A stretch of 64,000 nt of DNA, from NCBI RefSeq assembly GCF_013283665.1, contig NZ_JABEKU010000001.1, forward strand, positions 2,843,594-2,907,593, written 5' to 3'. The notes below the pieces were generated by a model. That model searched no databases. It worked only from the letters and a program-made list of their open reading frames with translations, and was not told the origin of the DNA. Source of the stretch: Ensifer sesbaniae (GTDB lineage: Bacteria; Pseudomonadota; Alphaproteobacteria; Rhizobiales; Rhizobiaceae). The position numbers and the translations under genes were made by a program. Positions 7,740-16,234 of the stretch are shown piece by piece. Each line of letters starts with the position of its first letter. Within the stretch, counting starts at the first letter, position 1.

Positions 7740-9344
7740 ATGACCGACTTCACGAAGCGACCCGACGGCCTTCTTGTCCCGGCTGGCCTTGCCGCGGCTG
7801 GCATCAGCCGGCGCGGCTTTCTGGCCGGCACCGCCGTGCTTGGCCTTGCGGCCGGACTTGGCGGCACGCTGACGGCCAAGGACGCGCGTGCCGAGGAGCC
7901 GAAGCGCGGCGGCCACCTGAAGCTCGGTCTCAAGGGCGGTGCCACCACCGATTCGCTCGACCCCGCCGCCTATAGCGGTTCGGTCTCCTTCGTCATCGGT
8001 CACCTCTGGGGCGACACGCTGGTCGAATCCGATCCGAAGACCGGCGCGCCGCTGCCGGCACTTGCCGAATCCTGGGAGCCCTCGGCCGATGCGTCCGAGT
8101 GGACCTTCAAGATCCGCAGCGATGTCAGCTTCCATGACGGCAGCAAGCTGACCGTGGCCGACGTCGTCGCCACGCTGAAGCGCCATGCGGACGAAGGCTC
8201 GAAGTCCGGCGCCCTCGGGCTGATGCGCTCGATCAAGACGATCGAGGAAAAGGCCGGCGCACTGGTGCTGACGCTGACCGAAGGCAATGCCGACCTGCCG
8301 CTGCTGCTGACCGACTATCACCTGATCATCCAGCCGAAGGGCGGCGTCGACAATCCGGCCTCGCCGATCGGCACCGGTCCTTACAAGCTTTCAAGCTACG
8401 AGGCCGGACTGCGCGCCACCTTCGAGAAGAACGCCGATGACTGGCGCTCCGACCGCGGCTTCGTCGATTCGGTCGAGATCATCGTGATGAACGACACGAC
8501 GGCGCGCATCGCGGCGCTTTCCTCGGGCCAGGTCCACTTCATCAACAACATCGACCCGAAGACCGTGCCTCTCCTGAAGCGGGCGCCGCGCGTCGAGATC
8601 CTGCGCACCGCCGGCAAGGGCTTCTACAGCTTCCTGATGCATTGCGACACCGCCCCCTTCGACAACAACGATCTGAGGCTTGCGCTGAAATATGCGGTCG
8701 ACCGCCAGGCGATCCTCGACCGGGTTCTCGGCGGCTTCGGCACGCTCGGCAACGACTATCCCGTCAACGGCAACTACGCGCTGGCGCCCGAAGGCATCGA
8801 GCAGCGGGCCTATGACCCCGACAAGGCCGCCTTCCACTTCAAGAAGTCCGGCCACGACCGGCCGATCCTTCTGCGCACCTCCGACGCCGCCTTCCCCGGC
8901 GCTGCCGATGCTGCGGTCCTCTTCCAGGAAAGTGCCAAGAAGGCCGGCATCGAAATCGAAGTGCGCCGCGAACCGGAGGACGGCTACTGGACGAACGTCT
9001 GGAACGTCCAGCCCTTCTGCGCCTCCTATTGGGGCGGCCGGCCGACACAGGATGCGCGCTATTCCACCTCGTATCTCTCGACTGCCGAATGGAACGACAC
9101 GCGCTTCAAGCGCGCGGATTTCGACAAGCTCCTGCTCCAGGCCCGCTCCGAGCTCGACGAGACCAGGCGCAAGGAGATGTACCGCACCATGGCGATGACG
9201 GTGCGCGACGAAGGCGGCCTGATCCTGCCCGTCTTCAACGACTATGTGAACGCCGCCTCGGCCTCGCTGAAGGGCTTCGTCGATGACATCGGCAACGATC
9301 TTTCCAACGGTTACGTCGCCAGCCGCGTCTGGTTCGACAGCTAA
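7740..9344 (+). CDS. Peptide-type ABC transporter substrate-binding protein (Tat-exported)
   Basis: 534 residues, SBP_bac_5 family (DppA/OppA-like). Residues about 20-50 form a twin-arginine signal (ISRRGFLAGTAVLGLAAGLG) followed by an Ala-x-Ala site, so it should be exported folded by Tat. Typical family blocks follow: LKLGLKGGATTDSLDPAAYS, LAESWEPSADASEWTFKIRS and NDLRLALKYAVDRQAI. Its C-terminal half is very close to the partial binding protein at 2-685, so it is a paralogue. No permease genes follow; it may use the permeases at 682-4245. A CocE/NonD hydrolase gene lies 135 bp downstream, suggesting uptake and hydrolysis of the same acylated or prolyl substrate. Confidence 0.93.
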   Translation: MTDFTKRPDGLLVPAGLAAAGISRRGFLAGTAVLGLAAGLGGTLTAKDARAEEPKRGGHLKLGLKGGATTDSLDPAAYSGSVSFVIGHLWGDTLVESDPKTGAPLPALAESWEPSADASEWTFKIRSDVSFHDGSKLTVADVVATLKRHADEGSKSGALGLMRSIKTIEEKAGALVLTLTEGNADLPLLLTDYHLIIQPKGGVDNPASPIGTGPYKLSSYEAGLRATFEKNADDWRSDRGFVDSVEIIVMNDTTARIAALSSGQVHFINNIDPKTVPLLKRAPRVEILRTAGKGFYSFLMHCDTAPFDNNDLRLALKYAVDRQAILDRVLGGFGTLGNDYPVNGNYALAPEGIEQRAYDPDKAAFHFKKSGHDRPILLRTSDAAFPGAADAAVLFQESAKKAGIEIEVRREPEDGYWTNVWNVQPFCASYWGGRPTQDARYSTSYLSTAEWNDTRFKRADFDKLLLQARSELDETRRKEMYRTMAMTVRDEGGLILPVFNDYVNAASASLKGFVDDIGNDLSNGYVASRVWFDS

Positions 9345-9445
9345 GCAATTCCAGCGAAAGTGCAACGCGGTTTCGCGTCAGGAATTGCGAAAAGCAATGG
9401 AGCAATTCCAGTGAAAATGGGGCGCGCTTTCGCGTCCCGAATTGC
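9345..9445. repeat. Tandem pair of 44-bp rhizobial palindromic elements
   Basis: Two copies, 9345-9388 and 9402-9445, each starting GCAATTCCAG and ending GAATTGC, with an inner CGCG(g/c)TTTCGCG core. Arms GCAATTCC/GGAATTGC are inverted repeats. Copy 1 starts on the first base after the binding-protein stop. Further copies lie at 26468-26511 and 39043-39086. The element separates the binding protein from the downstream hydrolase gene and could form a 3' hairpin. Confidence 0.8.
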
Positions 9446-9479
9446 CCGAGAGAACGAACGAAGAGATAGTTAGAACGAC

Positions 9480-11474
9480 ATGTCCGAACGTGAATTCACC
9501 TTGATCGAGAACGAATGGATCCGGCTGAAGGACGGCACCCGGCTCGCCGCCCGCATCTGGATGCCCGCCGGCGCCGAAGCCGATCCGGTACCGGCCGTGC
9601 TTGAATACCTGCCCTATCGCAAACAGGGCGGCACGAGCCTGCGCGACGAATCCACCTATCCGGTCTTCGCGGCCGCCGGCATTGCCGGGGTGCGCGTCGA
9701 TATCCGCGGCTGCGGCGAAAGCGATGGTGTCATCGACGGCGAATATACGCCGCGCGAACTTGCCGACGGCTGCGAGATCATCGAATGGATCGCCGCGCAG
9801 CCCTGGTCCAACGGCAAGGTCGGCATGATGGGCATCTCCTGGGGCGGCTTCAATTGCCTGCAGGTCGCCGCCCTCAAGCCGCCGGCGCTGAAGGCCGTCA
9901 TCTCCATCGCCTCGACGGTCGACCGTTACAACGACGATATCCACTACAAGAACGGCTGCCACCTCTCGGCCCAGCTTTCCTGGGCAGCGACCATGCTCGG
10001 CTACCAGTCGCGCTCGCCGGACCCCGCAATCGTCGGCGACCGCTGGAAGGAAATGTGGCTGGAGCGGCTGGAGAACGAGCCCTTCTTCATGGAGGAATGG
10101 CTGGAACACCAGCGCCGCGACGCCTTCTGGCAGCACGGCTCGATTTCGGACGATTTCGGAAGCGTCGAGATCCCGGCGCTCGTCATTGCCGGCTGGGCCG
10201 ACGGCTACCGCAACACGCCGCTGAAGGCGGTCGAGGGTCTCGGCGACAAGGCGAAGGCGCTGATCGGCCCCTGGGTACACAAGTATCCGCATTTCGCCTT
10301 CCCGAAGCCGCGCGCCGATTTCCATGGCGAGGCGATCCGCTGGTGGAACCGCTGGCTGCGCGACGAGAAGAACGGCGCCGAGGATGGGCCGCAGGTGCGC
10401 GCCTATCTTCTCGACGGTCCGCGCCCGTCGCTCAGGCGCGACAGCGATCCCGGCCGCTGGGTGGCGAAGAATGCCTGGGCGTCTCCGGAAATGCAGCTTT
10501 TCGGCATCGCCCATGACGGCCGGCTGACGCCTTCGGCCGGCGGCACCGGCATCGGCGAGATCTACCTGAAATCGCCGCTCGATACCGGCACGGCCTCCGG
10601 CGAATATTTCACGCTGAAGCCCGACGCCGAAATGGCCGGCGACCAGCGCATCGACGATGCCGGTTCGCTCACCTTCGAGACGGCACCGCTGCTCGAAGCC
10701 GCCGACTATCTCGGTCAGCCGACGCTGACGGTCGAGGTCACCTGCCAGGCGGCAACCGCCAATCTCGCCGTCCGCCTCGTCGATGTGCATCCGGATGGAG
10801 CCGCGACCCGCGTCGCCTTCGGCGTGCTCAACCTGGCGCATCGCGACGGCAACGCCCAGCCGCGGCCGATGGAGCCGGGCCGCAAGACGCGGATCACGCT
10901 GGTGCTCGACGCCTGCGGCTATCGCTTCCGCGCCGGCAACCGTATTCGCGTGTCGCTCTCCACCTCCTATTGGCCGTTGATCCTGCCATCGCCCACGGAT
11001 CCGGGCCTGACGATCGATACATCAAGCCTGTCGCTGGCGCTGCCCCTGCTCGGTGCACACAAGGAGATTGTCGTGCCCGAGCCGGCAAACCCGGACCCGC
11101 TGCCGAAGTACCGCGAACTGACGCGCGGCAGCACCAGCCGGACGGTCGAGCGCGACATGACCCACGGCATGACGCACTACCGGATCTACGAGGACACCGG
11201 CCTTTCCGAACATCCGGATACGGGCCTCGCCACCCAGGACATCCGCGACGAAACCTGGTCGATCGCGCCTGACGATCCGCTGTCGATGATCGGAACCTCG
11301 ACCTGGACCTGCGTCGCCAGGCGTGAGGGCTGGTCGGTGCGGACGGTTTCGACTTCGACGCTCCATTGCACGGAGAGCGAATGGATTACAGAAGCCGAGG
11401 TCGTCGCCTATGAGGGCGGGACCCAGATCTTCGAGAAGCACTTCAAGAAGCGGATCCGCCGCGATCTCATGTAG
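9480..11474 (+). CDS. CocE/NonD family hydrolase (X-Pro dipeptidyl-peptidase/acyl esterase type)
   Basis: 664 residues. The alpha/beta-hydrolase core carries RVDIRGCGESDG (residues about 72-83), the nucleophile elbow GISWGG with Ser120, and a later GWADGYRNTP stretch of the kind that holds the acid residue. The C-terminal jelly-roll domain (from about residue 380; ETAPLLEAADYLGQPTLTVE, ISLST-like strands) is the PepX_C/CocE lid. Family members hydrolyse acyl esters, X-Pro dipeptides or glutaryl amides. It has no signal peptide, so it should act in the cytoplasm on an imported substrate, in line with the binding-protein gene upstream. Confidence 0.88.
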   Translation: MSEREFTLIENEWIRLKDGTRLAARIWMPAGAEADPVPAVLEYLPYRKQGGTSLRDESTYPVFAAAGIAGVRVDIRGCGESDGVIDGEYTPRELADGCEIIEWIAAQPWSNGKVGMMGISWGGFNCLQVAALKPPALKAVISIASTVDRYNDDIHYKNGCHLSAQLSWAATMLGYQSRSPDPAIVGDRWKEMWLERLENEPFFMEEWLEHQRRDAFWQHGSISDDFGSVEIPALVIAGWADGYRNTPLKAVEGLGDKAKALIGPWVHKYPHFAFPKPRADFHGEAIRWWNRWLRDEKNGAEDGPQVRAYLLDGPRPSLRRDSDPGRWVAKNAWASPEMQLFGIAHDGRLTPSAGGTGIGEIYLKSPLDTGTASGEYFTLKPDAEMAGDQRIDDAGSLTFETAPLLEAADYLGQPTLTVEVTCQAATANLAVRLVDVHPDGAATRVAFGVLNLAHRDGNAQPRPMEPGRKTRITLVLDACGYRFRAGNRIRVSLSTSYWPLILPSPTDPGLTIDTSSLSLALPLLGAHKEIVVPEPANPDPLPKYRELTRGSTSRTVERDMTHGMTHYRIYEDTGLSEHPDTGLATQDIRDETWSIAPDDPLSMIGTSTWTCVARREGWSVRTVSTSTLHCTESEWITEAEVVAYEGGTQIFEKHFKKRIRRDLM

Positions 11475-11534
11475 AACGCGCAGGGGAAGAGGCGTGCGGT
11501 GGGTCGCCGCCGCGTCCGGTTTCCAGCCGCCTGC

Positions 11535-11588
11535 TTGACACCACCGCAAAAGCATTGTACCGATCGGTAAACAATTTACTGATCGGTA
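11535..11588 (+). promoter_or_regulatory. Promoter with twin TetR-type operators
   Basis: TTGACA (11535-11540) is a consensus -35. TACCGATCGGTA (11558-11569) is a perfect 12-bp palindrome and TACTGATCGGTA (11577-11588) a near copy 19 bp downstream; together they cover the -10 and start region of the HPP gene. This is the classic layout for repression by the TetR-family protein encoded as the second gene of the same operon. Confidence 0.65.
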
Positions 11589-11593
11589 TAATC

Positions 11594-12088
11594 ATGCGTC
11601 GTTTCTTCTTTCGTCATCAGCCTCCCGTTCACATCTCCCGCGGCCTGATCGCCGGCATCGGCGGCCTTGTTGCCATCGCCGCCGTCGGCGCGCTCACCAA
11701 TCTCGTCGGCCATCCCCTGCTGATGGCGCCGTTCGGGGCGAGCTGCGTGCTGATCTTCTCCGTCGCCGCCAGCCCGCTGTCGCAGCCGGCCAACGTCGTC
11801 GGCGGCCATTTCGTCGCCACCCTCGTCGGTCTCGTTCTGAGGACTGTCTCCCCCAACGAATGGTGGGCGGTGGCGATCGCCGTCGGCGCGGCGATCGCGC
11901 TGATGGCGGCGCTGCGCATCACCCACCCGCCGGCCGGCGCCAATCCCCTCGTCGTCTTCTCGGCCGATCCCGGTTTCGAGTTCCTGCTCTTCCCGGTGCT
12001 GACCGGCTCGCTGATCCTCGTCGCCGTCGGCGCGCTGTTCCACCGCTTCGCCAAGGTCGAATATCCGCTGGTGAGGAAACCGGCATGA
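11594..12088 (+). CDS. HPP family membrane protein
   Basis: 164 residues with four predicted membrane helices and the HPP-family signature region: LLMAPFGASCVLIF near residue 45, then RITHPPAGANPLVV around residue 115 containing the His-Pro-Pro motif. HPP proteins are integral membrane proteins; plant and cyanobacterial members move nitrite across membranes, while bacterial roles are mostly unproven. The ATG at 11594 lies right after the second operator palindrome. The stop overlaps the ATG of the TetR gene (ATGA), so the regulator is translationally coupled. Probable self-repressed transport operon; the inducer is not evident. Confidence 0.85.
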   Translation: MRRFFFRHQPPVHISRGLIAGIGGLVAIAAVGALTNLVGHPLLMAPFGASCVLIFSVAASPLSQPANVVGGHFVATLVGLVLRTVSPNEWWAVAIAVGAAIALMAALRITHPPAGANPLVVFSADPGFEFLLFPVLTGSLILVAVGALFHRFAKVEYPLVRKPA

Positions 12089-12669
12089 GCCGCGTTGTCG
12101 CCGAACGCCGGGACGTCATCGCCATGCTGGCCGAGATCTTCCGCGAGCATGGTTATGACGGCGCGAGCCTCAGCCTGATCACCGAGAAGACCGGCCTCGG
12201 CAAAGGCAGCCTCTACCACTTCTTCCCCCGCGGGAAGGAGGAGATGGCCGAAGCCGTGCTTGGCGACATCGCCGCCTGGTTCCGCACCCACATCTTCGAC
12301 GCGCTGCGCAACACGGAAAATGCCGAGCAGGCGCTGGAGGTGATGTTTGCCGCGGTCGATAGCTACTTCCGCCAGGGCCGCAGGCTCTGCCTGATGGGAG
12401 TGATCGCGGCCAGCGGCGCCCATGACCGCTTCGCGCGCGAACTCAACGGCTATTTCTCCGACTGGCGCGCCGACCTCGCCGTCACGCTCGAGCGCAACGG
12501 CACCCCTAGGGCCGAGTGCGCAGCGCTTGCCGAGGAGATCATCGGCGGCATTCAGGGTGCGCTGATCCTCGCTCGAAGTCTCGACGACCCCGGAGCTTTC
12601 GGCCGAGTGCTCGCTCGGCTGCAGACCCGGTGCCTGCCTTATCGTGAAAAGCGAGATACGAGCGGGTAG
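12085..12669 (+). CDS. TetR-family transcriptional regulator of the HPP operon
   Basis: 194 residues. N-terminal HTH at about residues 10-50 (IAMLAEIFREHGYDGASLSL, ITEKTGLGKGSLYHFFPRGK) typical of the LmrA/YxaF-like TetR group, with an effector domain of helices after residue 60 (CLMGVIAASGAHDRFARELN). It is coupled to the HPP gene through ATGA and very likely binds the two TACCGATCGGTA-type sites at 11558-11588, repressing its own operon until an unknown ligand appears. Confidence 0.9.
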   Translation: MSRVVAERRDVIAMLAEIFREHGYDGASLSLITEKTGLGKGSLYHFFPRGKEEMAEAVLGDIAAWFRTHIFDALRNTENAEQALEVMFAAVDSYFRQGRRLCLMGVIAASGAHDRFARELNGYFSDWRADLAVTLERNGTPRAECAALAEEIIGGIQGALILARSLDDPGAFGRVLARLQTRCLPYREKRDTSG

Positions 12670-12730
12670 CCGCCCGCGTATCGCCCGTTCGCATCAATTG
12701 ACAAAAATCAGATCGCCGCTTGAGCCTGCC

Positions 12731-12788
12731 TTGACAAACGCCTCCGTGCCCGCATATTAACCGATAAGTTAAATAACTCTAAGGTTAA
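12731..12788 (+). promoter_or_regulatory. Promoter with nested inverted repeats upstream of the AHSA1 gene
   Basis: TTGACA at 12731-12736 is followed 18 bp later by TATTAA (12755-12760), a plausible sigma-70 promoter. TTAAC-N6-GTTAA (12757-12772) overlaps the -10, and TTAACC (12757-12762) pairs again with GGTTAA (12783-12788). Such TTAAC-type repeats resemble ArsR-family operators, whose genes often sit beside AHSA1 genes; no ArsR gene is adjacent here, so a regulator encoded elsewhere is inferred. Confidence 0.5.
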
Positions 12789-12825
12789 AGACTGGGTGCA
12801 TTGGGGCGCCCAGCGAGGAGGATTC

Positions 12826-13290
12826 ATGCCAGCGGCGACCGCGAACGCAAGACGCAAGGAAATCGGCCTGGAAATCGTGCGCGACTTCGAAGCGCCTGCG
12901 AGCCTCGTCTTCAAGGTCTGGTCGACGCCCGAGCACATGCTGCGCTGGTGGGGACCGCGTGATTTCACCCCGCATTCGGTCAACTTGGACTTCCGTCCGG
13001 GCGGCGCATGGCGCGCCTGCATCCGCTCGCCCGAAGGCCGCGACTACTGGATGGGCGGTGTCTATCGCGAAGTGCGGGAGCCGGAGAAGCTCGTCTTCAC
13101 CTTCGCATGGGACGAAGAGGGCGAGCCCGGCAGCGATACGCTCGTTACCGTTTCCTTTGCCGATATCGGCGGCAAGACCCGGCTGGTCTTCCAGCAAACA
13201 CCATTCGAGACCGTCGAAGAGCGCGACTCGCACCAGGAAGGCTGGGGCGAGTGCCTCGACAGGCTCAGGGACTATGTCGAACACATCTGA
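12826..13290 (+). CDS. SRPBCC/AHSA1-domain protein
   Basis: 154 residues. The Bet v1-like START fold is recognisable from IVRDFEAPASLVFKVWSTPE, the WWGPRDFTPHSVNLDFRPGG stretch, and the end motif FETVEERDSHQEGWGECLDR. AHSA1 (Aha1 C-terminal domain) proteins of this kind in bacteria bind small hydrophobic ligands or act in stress responses; no enzyme activity can be assigned. Start ATG 12826 is chosen because GAGGAGG lies 5 bp upstream; an in-frame ATG at 12796 lacks such a site. It is preceded by a well-formed promoter with operator-like repeats. Confidence 0.85.
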   Translation: MPAATANARRKEIGLEIVRDFEAPASLVFKVWSTPEHMLRWWGPRDFTPHSVNLDFRPGGAWRACIRSPEGRDYWMGGVYREVREPEKLVFTFAWDEEGEPGSDTLVTVSFADIGGKTRLVFQQTPFETVEERDSHQEGWGECLDRLRDYVEHI

Positions 13291-13526
13291 GATCGCGCAA
13301 GACGCAAGCGGGCTCGGCCTGAAGGCAACCCGGTGCGAATGGATCGGGCTGGCCAAGGCGGGCGATGGCGACACGGGCGGCGACCTGGCGCTCGTCGATA
13401 AGGCGACGCCATCGGGCAACGTCGGATAACGCGCCGCGGCATCGATACGAAAGCAATGCTGCGCCCACCGGCGCCGGCCACCCAGCCGGCGAACGAGGCC
13501 GTACGCCCAACCTCAGGGAGGAAGTG

Positions 13527-13946
13527 ATGAAAAAGCTCTATCGCGGCAGCTGCCATTGCGGCGCCGTCACCTTCGCGTGCCAGCTCGATCTCGCCGAGGG
13601 CATCCGCCGCTGCAATTGCTCCTTCTGCGCCAAGACACGGATGCAGAAAGCGTTTGCCCTTCGAGAGGAATTCGAGATCACCGCCGGCAAGGACAGGCTC
13701 TCGACCTATCGCGCCGAAAACTCCAACTGGCGCGAGGGCGACGTCGATCACTATTTCTGCAGCCGTTGCGGCGTCAGGCCTTTCTCGCGCGGCTATCTCG
13801 AGGATTTCCTCGGGCATTTCTACGCGGTCAACGTCGCCTGCCTGGATGGCGTCAGCGACGCGGAACTCGGCGAAGCGCCACTGATCTACGAGAACGGCCG
13901 TGCCGACGACTATTTCAAACCGCCGGCCGACACGCGCTTCATGTGA
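13527..13946 (+). CDS. GFA family (CENP-V/GFA domain) zinc protein
   Basis: 139 residues with the metal ligands of the glutathione-dependent formaldehyde-activating (GFA) family: GSCHCGAV near residue 10, CNCSFCAKT near residue 32, and FCSRCGVRPFSRG near residue 80, giving the two zinc sites of the family. The true S-hydroxymethylglutathione synthase activity is disputed even for Gfa, and many rhizobial paralogues exist, so only the fold is claimed. Start ATG 13527 follows an AGGGAGGAAG site. The 236-bp gap before it holds nothing I recognise. Confidence 0.87.
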   Translation: MKKLYRGSCHCGAVTFACQLDLAEGIRRCNCSFCAKTRMQKAFALREEFEITAGKDRLSTYRAENSNWREGDVDHYFCSRCGVRPFSRGYLEDFLGHFYAVNVACLDGVSDAELGEAPLIYENGRADDYFKPPADTRFM

Positions 13947-13977
13947 CGGTGCCCGTCTCGAAACAGGCGCAGGGACA

Positions 13978-14379
13978 TCAGGCGATCGTGAGTGCGCGCA
14001 ACGCCGCGAGCGCCCGCTCCGCATCCGCCTCCGGCACGAAGATATGATCATGATAATAGGCCGCGATCACGTTGGCGCTGATGCCTTCGCGCGTCAGCGC
14101 CGCCGAGACGGCCGCAGTCAGGCCGACGGCTTCCAGCGCCGAATGCACGTTGAGCGTGATGCGCCGAAGCAGCGGACCGTAGTCGAGCCCCGCCTCGTCC
14201 GCATCGCTGCGGGCAAGCACCAGCGTCAACCCTTCATCCTCGCGATAGGTGGCCAGCGGCTCCAGCGCCTGATAGCGCGCAACATCGCGATAGGCGACCG
14301 TGCAATAGACGTAGGTCTGCGGAAACAGCACCGGGCTCATCGTCGCCAGCAGCTTCGCGAGATCCGTTTCTCCGGCCAT
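13978..14379 (-). CDS. ACT-domain protein
   Basis: 133 residues, resembling the double-ACT proteins in which an N-terminal segment (LFPQTYVYCTVAYRDVARYQ) precedes a C-terminal ACT module (NVHSALEAVGLTAAVSAALT, ISANVIAAYYHDHIFVPEAD). ACT domains bind amino acids and regulate enzymes allosterically; a free-standing one may sense an amino acid or partner with another protein. The start at 14379 is preferred over an upstream in-frame ATG at 14448 because AGGGGAA lies directly before it. It is divergent from msrA, with about 150 bp between them. Confidence 0.75.
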   Translation of the reverse strand: MAGETDLAKLLATMSPVLFPQTYVYCTVAYRDVARYQALEPLATYREDEGLTLVLARSDADEAGLDYGPLLRRITLNVHSALEAVGLTAAVSAALTREGISANVIAAYYHDHIFVPEADAERALAALRALTIA

Positions 14380-14530
14380 GACGTTCCCCTGTATCGAACC
14401 GCTTCTTCGAATGAACTGGTAGCGGATCGTCACGTTGGCGTGAAGCACGCGATCGCGATTTGACCATTGTCATTCCCGTGAAAACATGAGGTCATCAAGC
14501 GCCGGAAGCGGAAACCAGGTGGCGGAGAAG

Positions 14531-15256
14531 ATGAAAATGGTGACTTACAGTCAATCGAGACACATCTCTCGCGGACTCGTAATGCGGGCTGCCGCCTTCG
14601 CCGCGCTGCTGGCGTCGGCGCCGATCGCCGCCGCCCAGGAACCGGCCGTGGTCATCCCGCCGCCCTCGCTCGATGAGAAGATCTCCGGAACGACGGAGAT
14701 CGCCGTCTTCGCCGGCGGCTGCTTCTGGGGCGTGCAGGGCGTCTTCCAGCATGTCAAAGGCGTCAGAAACGCTGTCTCCGGCTATTCCGGCGGCAGCCGC
14801 GAGACCGCCGATTACGAGACGGTGAGCGGCGGCAAGACCGGCCACGCGGAATCGGTGGAAGTGACCTACGACCCGCGTGAGGTGACCTATGGGCGGCTGC
14901 TACAGGTCTTCTTCTCCGTCGCCCACAATCCGACGCAGCTCAACTATCAGGGGCCCGATCATGGCACCCAGTATCGATCGGCCGTCTTCACCGTTACCGC
15001 CGAGCAGAAGCACATCGCCGATGCCTATATTGCCGAGCTCGCCAAGTCAGGCGCGTTCCCGGCAAGGATCGTCACGGAGGTCACGCCGTTCAAGGGCTTC
15101 TACGCCGCCGAGGACTATCACCAGGACTTCCTGACGCGGAACCCGACGCATCCCTACATCGTCTATAACGACCTGCCCAAGATCGAGAACCTGCGGGCGC
15201 TCTTCCCACAGGCCTTCCGGGCAGATCCGGCGCTGGTGTTCAAGGCGAAGAGCTGA
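14531..15256 (+). CDS. msrA: Peptide-methionine (S)-S-oxide reductase MsrA, exported
   Basis: Reduces the S-epimer of methionine sulfoxide in proteins, with electrons normally from thioredoxin-like donors. The catalytic block AVFAGGCFWGVQGVFQHVKG (Cys of GCFWG) and the substrate motif GPDHGTQYRSAVF are both intact. An N-terminal hydrophobic signal (MRAAAFAALLASAPIAAAQE) precedes the domain, so this version acts in the periplasm. No MsrB domain is fused. Starts at 14531 or 14537 fit a GGAG site; ATG 14582 at the signal core has no site. It stands alone between an ACT gene and an esterase gene. Confidence 0.92.
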   Translation: MKMVTYSQSRHISRGLVMRAAAFAALLASAPIAAAQEPAVVIPPPSLDEKISGTTEIAVFAGGCFWGVQGVFQHVKGVRNAVSGYSGGSRETADYETVSGGKTGHAESVEVTYDPREVTYGRLLQVFFSVAHNPTQLNYQGPDHGTQYRSAVFTVTAEQKHIADAYIAELAKSGAFPARIVTEVTPFKGFYAAEDYHQDFLTRNPTHPYIVYNDLPKIENLRALFPQAFRADPALVFKAKS

Positions 15257-15310
15257 GCATTCCACAAGAACCGTGTAGCGGCCGCAAATGCGTCGTACCA
15301 GATCGCGGCG

Positions 15311-16234
15311 TCAGCGGGTACCGACGAGAACCGCAACCCCCTCGGCCAGCCGCCGGAACCCTTCGCGCGCGCCCTCGCTCATGTGCCGCGCCCTGAGCCA
15401 GGCATGGATCATCTGCGGCTCTTCGCGGAAGGTCACGTTCACGCCCGCCGCGGCGAGGCGCCCGGCATAGATGCGGGCGTCGTCGCGCAAGGGGTCGAAG
15501 AAGGCACCGGTGATATAGGCGGGTGGCAAGCCCGAGAGATCCTGTTCCTCCAAGGGCGCGGCGAACGGATTGTCGGCGGGCGCCTGCAGGATCTTGCGAT
15601 AGTAGATCGTGTCGGCGGTCGTCAGCCCCGGCGCCTCGGCCATTTCCACATAGGAGCCGGAGATCAGATCGCCGCCGAGCCCCGGATAGATCAGCACCTG
15701 GCCGACGATGCCGGTGAGCCCTTCCGCCCGAGCCTTGAGCACGATGCCTGCCGTGAGATTGCCGCCGGCGCTGTCGCCGGCAACGACAACCGGGCGGCCG
15801 TCGGACAGCAATTCCTTCAGCACCGCGTAGCAATCGTCGAAAGCGGCGGGCCAGACATGCTCCGGCGCCAGGCGGTAGTCGACCGACACCAGCTCGGCCC
15901 GAGCAAAATCCGCAAGCTCGGCGCAGATCGCATCGTGGCTGTCGAGCGAGCCGACGACGAAGCCGCCGCCGTGAATGTAATAGATGCGCGTCTCGGCCGA
16001 GACCGTCGCCGGGCGGTAGCGCCGGATCGGGATGCGGCCGTCGACGAGCGTGTCCTCGCGGGTGAGACCGCCCGGGCTCAGCGCATCGAATTCGGCGCAG
16101 AGCGCATCATACCATTTGCGCTGCTGCTCGATCGAGGCATCGACCGCGTCGGCGGGATAGAAGTCCTCGCAGCGGCGGTGAAAGGCGAGTATCCCCTCCT
16201 CCGTCGGCATCGGCCGCTTGGTCGCCTGGTCCAC
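15311..16234 (-). CDS. Alpha/beta hydrolase, HSL (hormone-sensitive lipase-like) esterase family
   Basis: 307 residues from a GTG at 16234, chosen because GGAGG lies 5 bp upstream; the next ATG is at 16210. HSL-family motifs are complete: oxyanion HGGGFVVGSLDSH, nucleophile elbow GDSAGG, acid residue in FFDPLRDDA, and the catalytic histidine in MIHAW. These enzymes hydrolyse short-chain esters. It has no export signal. The gene is divergent from a LysR regulator at 16387, so it may be a LysR target, though the same regulator also precedes the polyamine transport operon. Confidence 0.88.
   Translation of the reverse strand: MDQATKRPMPTEEGILAFHRRCEDFYPADAVDASIEQQRKWYDALCAEFDALSPGGLTREDTLVDGRIPIRRYRPATVSAETRIYYIHGGGFVVGSLDSHDAICAELADFARAELVSVDYRLAPEHVWPAAFDDCYAVLKELLSDGRPVVVAGDSAGGNLTAGIVLKARAEGLTGIVGQVLIYPGLGGDLISGSYVEMAEAPGLTTADTIYYRKILQAPADNPFAAPLEEQDLSGLPPAYITGAFFDPLRDDARIYAGRLAAAGVNVTFREEPQMIHAWLRARHMSEGAREGFRRLAEGVAVLVGTR

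Noticed and set aside
9345-9445. CRISPR-like short repeats
   Set aside because: Only two copies with a 13-bp gap, palindromic and matching dispersed elements elsewhere in the window; no cas genes.
12796-12825. Upstream ATG for the AHSA1 gene
   Set aside because: The frame is open, but the GAGGAGG site lies between this codon and ATG 12826, which is the better start.
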